Shown in pieces: positions 1 through 7,452 of a stretch of DNA of 35,406 nt (within the stretch, counting starts at the first letter, position 1; each line of letters begins with the position of its first letter). This DNA comes from Tissierellales bacterium (GTDB lineage: Bacteria; Bacillota; Clostridia; Tissierellales; Sedimentibacteraceae), in assembly GCA_018433765.1 (NCBI GenBank), contig JAHDQO010000025.1, positions 1 to 35,406 of the forward strand. The letters run 5' to 3'. The notes beneath the pieces are model-generated. The model saw only the letters and a list, made by a program, of their open reading frames with translations. It did not search any database and was not told where the DNA came from. The position numbers were made by a program, and so were the translations under genes.

Positions 1-1
1 A

Positions 2-160
2 GAAGATGCAGTAAAAACACTTTGGAAAAACAATATATATGCAGAAAGTGGAATGGGATGCACAGGACCAATAGTGTTAGTAAACGAAGCAAAACTTAAA
101 GATGCAAGAAAAATATTAGCTGAAGCTGAATTTGTTGCTAAAGAGAAAACCGATTGTTAA
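2..160 (+). CDS. 3' end of an unidentified protein gene
   Basis: An open frame enters from the left edge and runs 52 codons to TAA at 158-160. The visible peptide has a Gly-Met-Gly-Cys-Thr-Gly-Pro segment followed by a hydrophobic strand (IVLV), then a helical, Lys/Glu/Ala-rich tail ending in Thr-Asp-Cys. Frame, codon use and the terminator placed 20 bases after the stop make a real gene likely. The glycine-rich turn with a cysteine could be a ligand or cofactor loop, but I do not recognise the family and assign no function. The start lies outside the window. Confidence 0.75.
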   Translation, partial: EDAVKTLWKNNIYAESGMGCTGPIVLVNEAKLKDARKILAEAEFVAKEKTDC

Positions 161-178
161 AAACATATAAGCAGAAAG

Positions 179-226
179 ATATAAAAAAGAAGAAATTTTT
201 TAGGATAATTTCTTCTTTTTTATATA
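179..226 (+). terminator. Rho-independent terminator after the left-edge gene
   Basis: Perfect 18-bp inverted repeat, 179-196 pairing with 208-225, around an 11-base loop. The right arm contains a run of six T. It lies just after the stop at 160 and before the next promoter. The stem is A/T-rich, so termination strength is uncertain. Confidence 0.75.
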
Positions 227-249
227 AAACAATTATTGTTTTAATAGGA

Positions 250-278
250 TTGACAAAAACAAGGATAATTAATATAAT
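250..278 (+). promoter_or_regulatory. Consensus sigma-A promoter for the HAD/HD gene pair
   Basis: TTGACA at 250-255 and TATAAT at 273-278 are separated by exactly 17 bases, a perfect match to the housekeeping consensus. Transcription should start near 285, about 105 bases before the first start codon. Confidence 0.85.
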
Positions 279-284
279 AACATC

Positions 285-298
285 AGAACAAATGTTCT
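285..298 (+). promoter_or_regulatory. Putative LexA/SOS box overlapping the transcription start
   Basis: The palindrome AGAACAAATGTTCT contains GAAC-N4-GTTC, the core of the Gram-positive LexA (DinR) box, consensus CGAACRNRYGTTYC. The centre AAAT fits RNRY; only the outer flanking bases differ. It lies 6 bases after the -10 box, covering the expected +1, where bound repressor would block a very strong promoter. Operator identity is inferred from motif and position. Confidence 0.5.
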
Positions 299-390
299 AA
301 CGGAATAGTTAAAAATTTAATAGTTGATTAACTTATATATCTTCTGATACTATATACAATAGTTATTATTTTAAAAAAGAGGTGAAAAAA

Positions 391-1236
391 ATGCAGAGAA
401 TATATATATCTGACTTAGATGGAACATTATTAAATAGTAAAGCTAAATTAAATGAAAATACTAAAAAAGAGCTAAATGAATTAATTAGTAACGGTGTTAA
501 ATTTACTATAGCTACTGCAAGAAGTATATATTCAATAAAAGAAATTTTTGAAGGGGTAAATTTAAACTTACCTGTTATAGAGTTTAATGGATCATTTATT
601 ACAGATATTAGAACTGAAAAAAAGCTTATAGTAAATAATATTCAACCCGATATTAACAATGGAATAATAGAATTATGTTCTAAATATGGACAAACTCCTC
701 TAATTTCAGTTTTTGATGGTAAAGATGGACTATTGTATTATAAAGATTCAATAAGTGCGGGAATGGATGATTATATAAAAAGTAGAAAAGAAGCAGGTGA
801 TAATAGACTTGTATCATTACAAAATATGGATGATATTGTTAAAGAAAAAATCATTTGTTTTACTTTAATAAACAGGAAAGAAATACTAGATGATTTAATT
901 AAAAAATTAATTAAGTTATATGGTAGTTATCTAAATATATATTATAACGAAGATATATATTATAAAAACTGGTATTGGGCAAGCATTTATTCTTATAATT
1001 CAAAAAAAGGTAATGCTATAAAAGAACTTATTAAGTTACTAGATATGCAAAACACACATATAACAGTATTTGGTGATCACTATAATGATATAGATATGTT
1101 TAAAATGGCAGATACTTCTGTTGCAGTTGAAAATGCAGAAAAGGAATTAAAAGAACATGCTGATATTATAATAGGAAAAAATATAGATGATAGTGTTTTA
1201 AAATATATAGAAGATAATTCAAAATCTAAAATTTAA
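391..1236 (+). CDS. Cof-type HAD-superfamily phosphatase
   Basis: Predicted Mg2+-dependent cytosolic phosphatase, probably acting on small sugar or nucleotide phosphates. Motif I is DLDGTLL with nucleophile Asp8 and acid/base Asp10. A motif II Thr sits in FTIATARS, and motif IV is GDHYNDIDMF, the Cof/YkrA-like pattern near the C-terminus. The C2-type cap lies between. At 281 residues the length is normal for Cof proteins. I chose ATG 391 because AGAGGTG at 378-384 lies 6 bases upstream; an in-frame GTG at 382 is part of that ribosome binding site. It is followed 41 bases later by the HD hydrolase and probably shares its transcript. The substrate cannot be read from sequence. Confidence 0.85.
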   Translation: MQRIYISDLDGTLLNSKAKLNENTKKELNELISNGVKFTIATARSIYSIKEIFEGVNLNLPVIEFNGSFITDIRTEKKLIVNNIQPDINNGIIELCSKYGQTPLISVFDGKDGLLYYKDSISAGMDDYIKSRKEAGDNRLVSLQNMDDIVKEKIICFTLINRKEILDDLIKKLIKLYGSYLNIYYNEDIYYKNWYWASIYSYNSKKGNAIKELIKLLDMQNTHITVFGDHYNDIDMFKMADTSVAVENAEKELKEHADIIIGKNIDDSVLKYIEDNSKSKI

Positions 1237-1277
1237 AATGCAAAATAAAAAAACATAAAGCTTGGAGGAAATAGAGA

Positions 1278-1928
1278 ATGTATAAAAAAATATGGCAGTA
1301 TGCAGAAGATATTCTTTCATGTTCAGCACATAATATGGATCATATAAAAAGAGTATACAATTTGTGTAGAATAATAGCTGAAACAGAGGAAAATGTAAAT
1401 TATGATGTATTGTATCCTGCTGTGATACTTCATGATATTGCTCGAGTTAAAGAAGATTCTGATAATAGTGGTAAAATTGATCATGCTATAGAAGGAAGTT
1501 TAATGGCAGAGAAATTTTTGCTAGAACAAGATTATGATAAAGAAATAATTGAAAGAATAAAAGACTGCATAATATCACATAGGTTTAGAAGTGGTAATGA
1601 ACCTAATACTATTGAAGCAAAAATATTATTTGATGCAGATAAGGTTGATGTATTAGGAGCTGTTGGAATATGCAGATGTTATATGTATGCTGGACAATAT
1701 GGGCAAAAATTAATATATACCAAATCGTTTGAAGAATATGCAAAAGAAAACATTGGTGTAAATGGAAGACTTAAAAATCCTTCTCTTCATTCACCAAATA
1801 TAGAATATGAAATGAAGTTGAAGAAAATTCCAGAAAGACTTTATACTAACAAAGCTAAAGATTTGGCAAAAGAAAGAGTAGATTTTATGAATAATTTTTT
1901 TATTCAGTTAAAAAATGAGATAAATTAA
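1278..1928 (+). CDS. HD-domain phosphohydrolase, YedJ/YpgQ-like
   Basis: Predicted metal-dependent phosphohydrolase of the HD superfamily. His22 (in NMDHIKRV), His52-Asp53 (in VILHDIAR), a His in the IISHRF segment and the FDADKVD aspartates around 119-121 give the metal-binding set. The arrangement resembles the YedJ/YpgQ group, one member of which (Bacillus YpgQ) has been described as a dNTP pyrophosphohydrolase; a nucleotide substrate is therefore plausible but not shown. The length of 216 residues is typical. A GGAGG at 1264-1268 precedes ATG 1278. It lies 41 bases after the HAD gene with no promoter between them, so the two are probably co-transcribed under the LexA-like operator. Confidence 0.8.
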   Translation: MYKKIWQYAEDILSCSAHNMDHIKRVYNLCRIIAETEENVNYDVLYPAVILHDIARVKEDSDNSGKIDHAIEGSLMAEKFLLEQDYDKEIIERIKDCIISHRFRSGNEPNTIEAKILFDADKVDVLGAVGICRCYMYAGQYGQKLIYTKSFEEYAKENIGVNGRLKNPSLHSPNIEYEMKLKKIPERLYTNKAKDLAKERVDFMNNFFIQLKNEIN

Positions 1929-2028
1929 CTATGGTATATAAATGCTCAAATTCCAATAAACTGTTAACAATTTCTTTAATCAACAGGTTAAATTATAAAT
2001 AAGATTTTACATATATCAGCAAAAGTGT

Positions 2029-2056
2029 TTGAAAAAATCACATAGTCTGATATAAT
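2029..2056 (+). promoter_or_regulatory. Sigma-A promoter of rpoN
   Basis: TTGAAA at 2029-2034 and TATAAT at 2051-2056 with a 16-base spacer. Start codon 2097 follows about 35 bases after the expected transcription start. Confidence 0.7.
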
Positions 2057-2096
2057 AGTAAATGTTAGAAATGCTTACGATTAGAGGTGAAAAACA

Positions 2097-3488
2097 ATGA
2101 AGATGGGCTTTGAGTTAAATTTAGAACAAACGCAAAAACTTATAATGACGCCTGAATTGCGACAAGCAATACAGATACTTCAATTTAATAATGTAGAATT
2201 ATTAGAATATTTAAACAAACAAATCGAAGCAAATCCTTTTCTTGATACAACTGAAAAAAGAAAAGATTCACATATAAAAGAAGAAGAAAATGAAAAAAAA
2301 GAAAAAACTAATGATGAAATTGACTGGAAAGAAGTTATTGAAAAATATGATGATATAAGTTATAAATCATATAATAGCAATTATGAAAATAAGCAGACTT
2401 TTGAAAGCTATACATCTAAAAAAATGTCATTGAAAGATCATCTTATGACACAATTAGGAATAACAGTAAAAAATGAGAATGAACGTAGGATAGGTGAACT
2501 AATAATTGAGTCTTTAGATAGTAAAGGCTATTTAGTATCAAGTATTCATGATTTAAGTATGCAGTTAAGCGAAGATCCTGTAGAAATTGAAAGAGTTTTA
2601 CGAATGATTCAAACTTTTGATCCTGTAGGTGTAGGAGCAAGAAATTTAAGTGAATGTCTGCTAATTCAATTAAAAGAAAAGGGAATATTAGACAAAAACA
2701 TATATATCATTGTTGATAAGTATCTTGATGATATAGCAACTAATAGAATACAAAAGATATCTAAAGAACTGCATATTCCTGTTAAAAGGGTTCAAAGTAT
2801 ATGTGATATTATAAAAATGTTAGAGCCTAAACCAGCAAGAGGTTTTATCGTTGACAGTGATAATATTAGATATATTGTACCTGATGTTACTATTGAAAAA
2901 ATAAATGGAGAATACATTATTATTGTTAATGATAGCAATTTTCCTATACTTTCAATTAATAGATATTATAAAAACATGCTAGATAATACTGATGATAAAG
3001 AAACAAGTAAATTTCTATTTGACAAACTTAATTCTTCCATGTGGCTTATTAAAAGTATTGAACAAAGAAGACTTACGTTATATAAAGTTGTTGAGTCAAT
3101 TGTAAAATTTCAAAAGAAATTTTTTGATGAAGGAAATAAAGCTTTAAAACCACTAGTACTTAAAGATGTGGCGGATGATATTGGTGTACATGAATCAACA
3201 GTAAGTAGAGCAACAAACGGTAAATATGTTCAAACTCCTCGAGGTATCTTTGAATTAAAACACTTCTTTACAAGCAGTGTAAGTGACGATAGTGGTGGAG
3301 TATCTTCCACAAGTGTGAAATCTATAATAAAAGAATTGATTGAAAAGGAAGATACAAGAAAACCATTAAGCGATCAAAAAATTGCAGATACACTTAAAGA
3401 AAAAGGAATAAAGATTTCAAGAAGAACAGTAGCAAAATATAGAGATGAACTTAGAATACCTTCATCATCAATGAGAAGAAGATTTTAA
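2097..3488 (+). CDS. rpoN: RNA polymerase sigma-54 factor
   Basis: Sigma-54 directs RNA polymerase to -24/-12 promoters, where opening needs an AAA+ activator. Region I (about 1-50) is the Gln/Leu-rich activator-interacting segment, with repeated Leu-Gln and ending in the typical EANPFL. An acidic Lys/Glu-rich region II follows (about 52-85), then the core-binding domain (about 105-290), a HTH with HESTVSRATNGKYVQTPRG near 365-385, and the RpoN box SRRTVAKYRDEL at 441-452. All 463 residues and every region are present, so it should be functional. GAGGTG at 2084-2089 supports ATG 2097. It is transcribed from its own sigma-A promoter and followed by a terminator. The next gene is a sigma-54 activator, and a -24/-12 promoter lies 1.8 kb downstream. 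Confidence 0.97.
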   Translation: MKMGFELNLEQTQKLIMTPELRQAIQILQFNNVELLEYLNKQIEANPFLDTTEKRKDSHIKEEENEKKEKTNDEIDWKEVIEKYDDISYKSYNSNYENKQTFESYTSKKMSLKDHLMTQLGITVKNENERRIGELIIESLDSKGYLVSSIHDLSMQLSEDPVEIERVLRMIQTFDPVGVGARNLSECLLIQLKEKGILDKNIYIIVDKYLDDIATNRIQKISKELHIPVKRVQSICDIIKMLEPKPARGFIVDSDNIRYIVPDVTIEKINGEYIIIVNDSNFPILSINRYYKNMLDNTDDKETSKFLFDKLNSSMWLIKSIEQRRLTLYKVVESIVKFQKKFFDEGNKALKPLVLKDVADDIGVHESTVSRATNGKYVQTPRGIFELKHFFTSSVSDDSGGVSSTSVKSIIKELIEKEDTRKPLSDQKIADTLKEKGIKISRRTVAKYRDELRIPSSSMRRRF

Positions 3489-3506
3489 TTATTAATATTT
3501 AAATAT

Positions 3507-3537
3507 AAAAGAAACCTGGTAAAGGTTTTCTTTTTTT
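3507..3537 (+). terminator. Terminator of rpoN
   Basis: AAAAGAAACCT (3507-3517) pairs, with one bulge, with AGGTTTTC and the following T run around a short GGTA loop. The T tract runs through 3537. It separates rpoN from the activator gene. Confidence 0.75.
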
Positions 3538-3572
3538 GCAGTTATTATACTTATATATAGAAATAGTTATAC

Positions 3573-3601
3573 TTGTTAAACATACAAAATAATAGTAAAA
3601 T
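3573..3601 (+). promoter_or_regulatory. Probable promoter of the sigma-54 activator gene
   Basis: TTGTTA at 3573-3578 and TAAAAT at 3596-3601 with a 17-base spacer. It is a moderate match, placed about 35 bases before ATG 3643. In such AT-rich DNA chance matches are common. Confidence 0.4.
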
Positions 3602-3642
3602 ATTAAAATAAGTTGTTAAATAACAATGAAAAGAGGTAAACA

Positions 3643-5085
3643 ATGGATTATAAGTATTTATTAGAAACTATTTTAAAATTAAAGAGTCAGGGTATAATTG
3701 TGGTTGATAATAATGCTAATATAGTCTATTACAATGAAACAAAGAGCAACGTTTTTGAATCAGATCCGAAGTATGCTATTGGAAAAAATGTATTAGAAAT
3801 TTTTGATGGAATGAAGGAAGAAGAAAATACAATATATCGAGTATTAAAGACCGAAATTCCTATAATAAATTATGTTCAAACTTTAAATAACTTTAAAGGT
3901 AATAAAGTTATCTTAGTAACTACTACTGTACCCTTATATAACGAAAATAAAATAATAGGTGTACTAGAAGTCTTAGAAGATATAAACGATTATAAAGAAA
4001 TATATAAAAGAATAATTAATCTTACAAGCTTAGAAGAAAAAAGTAAAAATAATAATCAAGAATACAAATCAAATGGTACAACTTATACTTTAAATAATAT
4101 TATAAGCATAAGCAATTCTATGCAAGAATTAAAGAAAAAGATATACAAAATTGCTGATAGTACTTCACCTGTATTAATATATGGAGAAACAGGTACAGGT
4201 AAAGAATTAGTTGTTCAATCTATACATAATGCAAGCTTTAAAAGAAGAAAAAAGCCCTTTATTGCTCAAAATTGTGCTGCAATACCTAGAAGTTTATTAG
4301 AAAGTATTCTTTTCGGAACTACATCAGGCAGTTTTACAGGTTCAAAAGAGAAACCTGGACTTTTTGAATTAGCTGATGGAGGAACATTATTTTTAGATGA
4401 AATAAATTCTATGGATATTGATCTACAAGCAAAACTACTGAGGGTATTGCAAGAAGGCAAAATTAGGAGGTTAGGAGGGCATAAAACTATAGAAATAAAT
4501 GTTAGAGTTATTGCTGCAACTAATATTATGCCGCTGGAAGCAGTAGAAAGAGGGTTAATAAGACAAGATCTCTACTATAGATTAAATGTTATATCATTAA
4601 ATGTAACACCATTAAGAGAAAGAAAAGAAGACATAGATATACTTGTAGAATATTTTATAGAAATATATAACTGCATGTTAAATAAAAAAGTGGAGAAAGT
4701 CTCTTTAGAATGCATTAAAATATTTTATGAATATGACTGGCCTGGAAATGTAAGAGAATTAAAATATACTATAGAGCGTATAATGAATTTTACAGATAAC
4801 GTTGTTATAGAAATAGATGATTTACCTGAATATATAAGAAATATCAATAAGATAAATAATCCAGTTTCAAACGATTTAAGAAATAAGATTGAAGAAGAAG
4901 AAATTCTACCATTAAAAGAAACAATAGTAGATTTTGAAAAAAGGATGATTAAAAAAGCATTACTAAAGACAAAAGGAAATAAGTCAAAAACTGCAAGAAT
5001 GTTAAAAATACCTAGACAGACTTTAAACAGCAAGATAAATAAATATGGAATAGTAGAAGATTATAAAGTAGATTTTAATAAATAA
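3643..5085 (+). CDS. Sigma-54-dependent transcriptional activator (PAS-AAA+-Fis)
   Basis: Enhancer-binding protein that hydrolyses ATP to open sigma-54 promoters. An N-terminal PAS domain (about 1-110, GIIVVDNNANIVYYN) probably senses a small ligand or redox state. The AAA+ domain follows: Walker A GETGTGKE at 181-188, sigma-54 contact loop GSFTGS at 229-234, Walker B GTLFLDE with Asp252-Glu253, and the C-terminal AAA WPGNVREL segment. A Fis-type helix-turn-helix lies at about 435-470. The layout is RocR-like. The contact loop differs from the usual GAFTGA at both Ala positions, but the essential Phe and Thr remain. It sits directly after rpoN and before a -24/-12 promoter, so it very probably controls the downstream peptidase-opp operon. 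The ligand is unknown. ATG 3643 has AAGAGG upstream. Confidence 0.93.
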   Translation: MDYKYLLETILKLKSQGIIVVDNNANIVYYNETKSNVFESDPKYAIGKNVLEIFDGMKEEENTIYRVLKTEIPIINYVQTLNNFKGNKVILVTTTVPLYNENKIIGVLEVLEDINDYKEIYKRIINLTSLEEKSKNNNQEYKSNGTTYTLNNIISISNSMQELKKKIYKIADSTSPVLIYGETGTGKELVVQSIHNASFKRRKKPFIAQNCAAIPRSLLESILFGTTSGSFTGSKEKPGLFELADGGTLFLDEINSMDIDLQAKLLRVLQEGKIRRLGGHKTIEINVRVIAATNIMPLEAVERGLIRQDLYYRLNVISLNVTPLRERKEDIDILVEYFIEIYNCMLNKKVEKVSLECIKIFYEYDWPGNVRELKYTIERIMNFTDNVVIEIDDLPEYIRNINKINNPVSNDLRNKIEEEEILPLKETIVDFEKRMIKKALLKTKGNKSKTARMLKIPRQTLNSKINKYGIVEDYKVDFNK

Positions 5086-5089
5086 ATAT

Positions 5090-5140
5090 AAAAGTGGTAA
5101 TGACGAAAAAAATACATAGTGCCGAAAATATTACACTTTT
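5090..5140 (+). repeat. Imperfect hairpin after the activator gene
   Basis: AAAAGTG-G-TAAT (5090-5101) can pair with ATTACACTTTT (5130-5140), one bulged G, around a 28-base loop. There is no T tract, so it is not a classical terminator. It may only be an AT-rich coincidence. Confidence 0.3.
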
Positions 5141-5174
5141 ATGCTAGAATGTTAGACAAATATTATTAATTTAG

Positions 5175-5209
5175 AATGTCAATCTCGTGAAAGATTGGCA
5201 TTTTTTTTA
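5175..5209 (+). terminator. Terminator of the sigma-54 activator gene
   Basis: AATGTCAATCT (5175-5185) pairs with AGATTGGCATT (5192-5202) around loop CGTGAA, with one G-U pair, and is followed by a T run to 5208. This insulates the downstream sigma-54 promoter from upstream transcription. Confidence 0.88.
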
Positions 5210-5255
5210 TGCAAATATGTAAGCGTATTATAAATACTGCATTAGAAATATTTGC
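5209..5255. promoter_or_regulatory. Candidate upstream activator sites for the sigma-54 activator
   Basis: GCAAATAT (5211-5218) and its inverse ATATTTGC (5248-5255) flank a second palindrome, GTATT-ATA-AATAC (5225-5237), all lying 18-65 bases upstream of the -24 element. A third copy, ATATTTGCAT, is at 5295-5304, past the promoter, and is the exact 10-base complement of 5209-5218. Position and symmetry suit enhancer-binding protein sites, but which repeat is used is inference. Confidence 0.4.
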
Positions 5256-5272
5256 TAAAAATTCATGAAAAC

Positions 5273-5288
5273 TGGCATGTTAATTGCT
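5273..5288 (+). promoter_or_regulatory. Sigma-54 (-24/-12) promoter of the peptidase-opp operon
   Basis: TGGCATGTTAATTGCT matches the sigma-54 consensus TGGCAC-N5-TTGCW: the invariant GG (5274-5275) and GC (5286-5287) are exactly 10 bases apart. Transcription should start near 5299, 30 bases before ATG 5329. It lies between a strong terminator and the peptidase gene, beside rpoN and a sigma-54 activator gene, which makes a chance match unlikely. Confidence 0.87.
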
Positions 5289-5328
5289 TAATATATATTT
5301 GCATTTTAAATATTAGAGGTGAAAGAAA

Positions 5329-6390
5329 ATGATAAAAAAATTTATTAAAGAAATGAAAAAAAATAACATTGAAGGTATGTTAATTAGCAATCCTCAAAAT
5401 GTAAGATATTTGAGTGGATTCAAAGGAGATGATACATATCTTTTAATTACTTTTCAAAGTAATTATGTAATTACTGATGCTAGGTATACAGAACAAGCAG
5501 CTCAAGAATGCCCTGATTTTGAAGTTATAGATTGGAGAGATATAGGTAAATTTAGCAGAGCTGTAGATTATGCTGCTAAAAAAGAAGATATTTCTAAATT
5601 GGGAATAGAAGCTGAATTTATTAATTACAGACAATTTATAGACTTAAAGAATGATGTAAAAGCTAAACTTGTTCCTTTAACTAAACTTGTTGAGAAATTA
5701 AGAATTATTAAAACACCTGAAGAAATAGAATGTGCAAGAAAAGCATGTGATATTTCGGATAGAGCATTTAATAGAATATTATCTGATATTAAAATAGGAA
5801 TTACAGAAAAAGAACTATCTGCAAAACTACAATATTATTTAAAATTAGAGGGTTCTGATGCTAGAAGATATGAAAATATTTTTATATCTGGAAAAAGAAC
5901 ATCTTTGTTACATGGAATACCTTCAGATAAAAAAGTAGAATATGGTGATTTTGTTTTGATGGATTTTGGTGCAGGATATAATGGATATTTATCTGATATG
6001 ACAAGAACTGTAGTAGTTGGAAAAGCAGATGATAAGAAGAAAGAAATTTATGAAATAGAAAGAAAGTCAGAACAAGATGCAATTAATGCAGTAAAATCAA
6101 AAATTATTGCAAAAGAAGTATATTATGCTTCTATAAAAGCAATGGAAAACACAGGATATTTAGAGTATCACTATTCAGGTATAGGACATGGAGTAGGATT
6201 AGCAATTCATGAAGAACCATTTATAGGACCTAAATCAGAACATCTACTTGAAAAAAACAGTATTATCACCATAGAACCAGGTATTTATATTCCTGGGTGG
6301 GGAGGAGTAAGAATAGAAGATCAAGTGGTTGTTACTGACGAAGGTTGCGAAATTTTAACAAAATCACCAAGAAACCTTATTGAATTATAA
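5329..6390 (+). CDS. Xaa-Pro aminopeptidase/dipeptidase, M24 family
   Basis: Cytosolic dimetal peptidase predicted to cleave Xaa-Pro bonds in imported peptides. An N-terminal creatinase-like domain (about 1-125) precedes the pita-bread catalytic domain. The five metal ligands are present: Asp212 (LMDFGA), Asp223 (SDMTRT), His287 (GIGHGVG), Glu316 (TIEPG) and Glu330 (RIED). The substrate-site His195-Gly196 (LLHGIPSD) is also intact. The 353-residue length is typical of the short aminopeptidase P/PepQ group; aminopeptidase P versus prolidase cannot be settled by eye. AGAGGTG precedes ATG 5329. As first gene after the sigma-54 promoter and immediately before oppBCDFA, it likely degrades proline-containing peptides brought in by that transporter. 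Confidence 0.92.
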   Translation: MIKKFIKEMKKNNIEGMLISNPQNVRYLSGFKGDDTYLLITFQSNYVITDARYTEQAAQECPDFEVIDWRDIGKFSRAVDYAAKKEDISKLGIEAEFINYRQFIDLKNDVKAKLVPLTKLVEKLRIIKTPEEIECARKACDISDRAFNRILSDIKIGITEKELSAKLQYYLKLEGSDARRYENIFISGKRTSLLHGIPSDKKVEYGDFVLMDFGAGYNGYLSDMTRTVVVGKADDKKKEIYEIERKSEQDAINAVKSKIIAKEVYYASIKAMENTGYLEYHYSGIGHGVGLAIHEEPFIGPKSEHLLEKNSIITIEPGIYIPGWGGVRIEDQVVVTDEGCEILTKSPRNLIEL

Positions 6391-6411
6391 ATAATTATTG
6401 CTCAAAAAAAT

Positions 6412-6445
6412 CTAGGCAATTGAATAAATTAATACAATTGCCTAG
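6412..6445. repeat. Perfect hairpin between peptidase gene and oppB
   Basis: CTAGGCAATTG (6412-6422) and CAATTGCCTAG (6435-6445) form an 11-bp perfect stem with a 12-base loop, 25 bases before ATG 6471. On the plus strand it is followed by TAAAAAATTT, not a T tract, so it resembles an mRNA processing or stabilising stem-loop. On the minus strand it would be followed by seven T, a terminator-like arrangement, although no minus-strand gene is visible nearby. Confidence 0.7.
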
Positions 6446-6470
6446 TAAAAAATTTAGAAGGAGGTATTAA

Positions 6471-7406
6471 ATGTTAAAATTTATAATCCGTAGAATATTA
6501 TATGCAATAATTACTTTATTTTTGATTATAACTGCAACGTTTTTTTTAATTGCAGGTGCTCCTGGTGATCCAATTGCAGCTAAAGTTGGCCAAATGCCAG
6601 AACAGGCACAGGAAGTAATTCGAGCAAAATACGGACTAGATAAACCTGTTACTCAAAGATATGTATTGTATATGAAAAATCTTTTAACAACAGGTGATTT
6701 CGGAGAATCCATAATTTATACTGGAAAATCAGCTAATGACATTATCAAAGATAACGCTATGATTTCAGCTAAAATAGGTATTATTGCTTTAGCATTGCAG
6801 ATTACAATTGGTGTTTTCTTAGGTTTAGTGTCAGCACTGAATCGAGAAAAAATTGGAGACCATATAATAAGAGTATGTGTTGTTTTAGCAATATGTGTAC
6901 CAAGTTTTGTTTTTGCTGCACTGCTTCAATATTTTGTAGCTTTTAAATGGAAATTAGCGCCAGTGTTTGGCTGGGGTGAATTAAAACATTATGCTTTACC
7001 AGTAATGGCATATGCTATTGGAGGTATTGCAAGTTATACAAAATATATGAGAAGTAGTACACTTTCAGTAATTGGTGAAGACTATATTGTTACTGCAAAG
7101 TCAAAAGGGTGTAAAAAAAGTAGAATAGTGAGAAAACATATATTAAGAAATTCTATGATACCTATTGTAACTATGATAGGACCTGCTGTTGCAGGCATTT
7201 TTGCAGGGTCTTTCATACTTGAGAAAATGTTTTCAATACCTGGACTTGGAGCTTACTATGTAAAAGCTGTTTCTGATAATGATTATACTATGATTATAGG
7301 ACTAACAATATTTTTTGCAATGTTATATGTTGCATCATTAATAGTTGTTGATATTTTATATGGTGTTGTCGATCCAAGAATTAGAATTGCAAAGTCTGAA
7401 AAATAA
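6471..7406 (+). CDS. oppB: Oligo/dipeptide ABC transporter permease, OppB/DppB type
   Basis: First membrane subunit of a peptide importer. The N-terminal MLKFIIRRILYAIITLFLI transmembrane helix followed by GAPGDPI and a periplasmic-type loop is the OppB/DppB hallmark. Six membrane segments can be seen. The EAA coupling loop (EDYIVTAKSKGCKKSRIVRKHILRN, here named only by its first and last residues: Glu of EDYI to Asn of LRN) lies near 204-226 and contacts the ATPases. The C-terminus VDPRIR is also family-typical. Length of 311 is normal. AGAAGGAGG precedes ATG 6471. It begins the oppBCDFAA gene string after the intergenic hairpin. Confidence 0.95.
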   Translation: MLKFIIRRILYAIITLFLIITATFFLIAGAPGDPIAAKVGQMPEQAQEVIRAKYGLDKPVTQRYVLYMKNLLTTGDFGESIIYTGKSANDIIKDNAMISAKIGIIALALQITIGVFLGLVSALNREKIGDHIIRVCVVLAICVPSFVFAALLQYFVAFKWKLAPVFGWGELKHYALPVMAYAIGGIASYTKYMRSSTLSVIGEDYIVTAKSKGCKKSRIVRKHILRNSMIPIVTMIGPAVAGIFAGSFILEKMFSIPGLGAYYVKAVSDNDYTMIIGLTIFFAMLYVASLIVVDILYGVVDPRIRIAKSEK

Positions 7407-7452
7407 ATTCTTAAGTACTTCTAAACATTAAAAAATAGTGAGGTGATTTAAT

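Noticed and set aside
382-390. GTG 382 as start of the HAD gene
   Set aside because: It is part of the AGAGGTG ribosome binding site; ATG 391 has proper spacing.
3524-3540. GG...GC pair upstream of the activator gene resembling -24/-12
   Set aside because: The spacer is 12 bases, not 10, and it lies within the rpoN terminator T tract.
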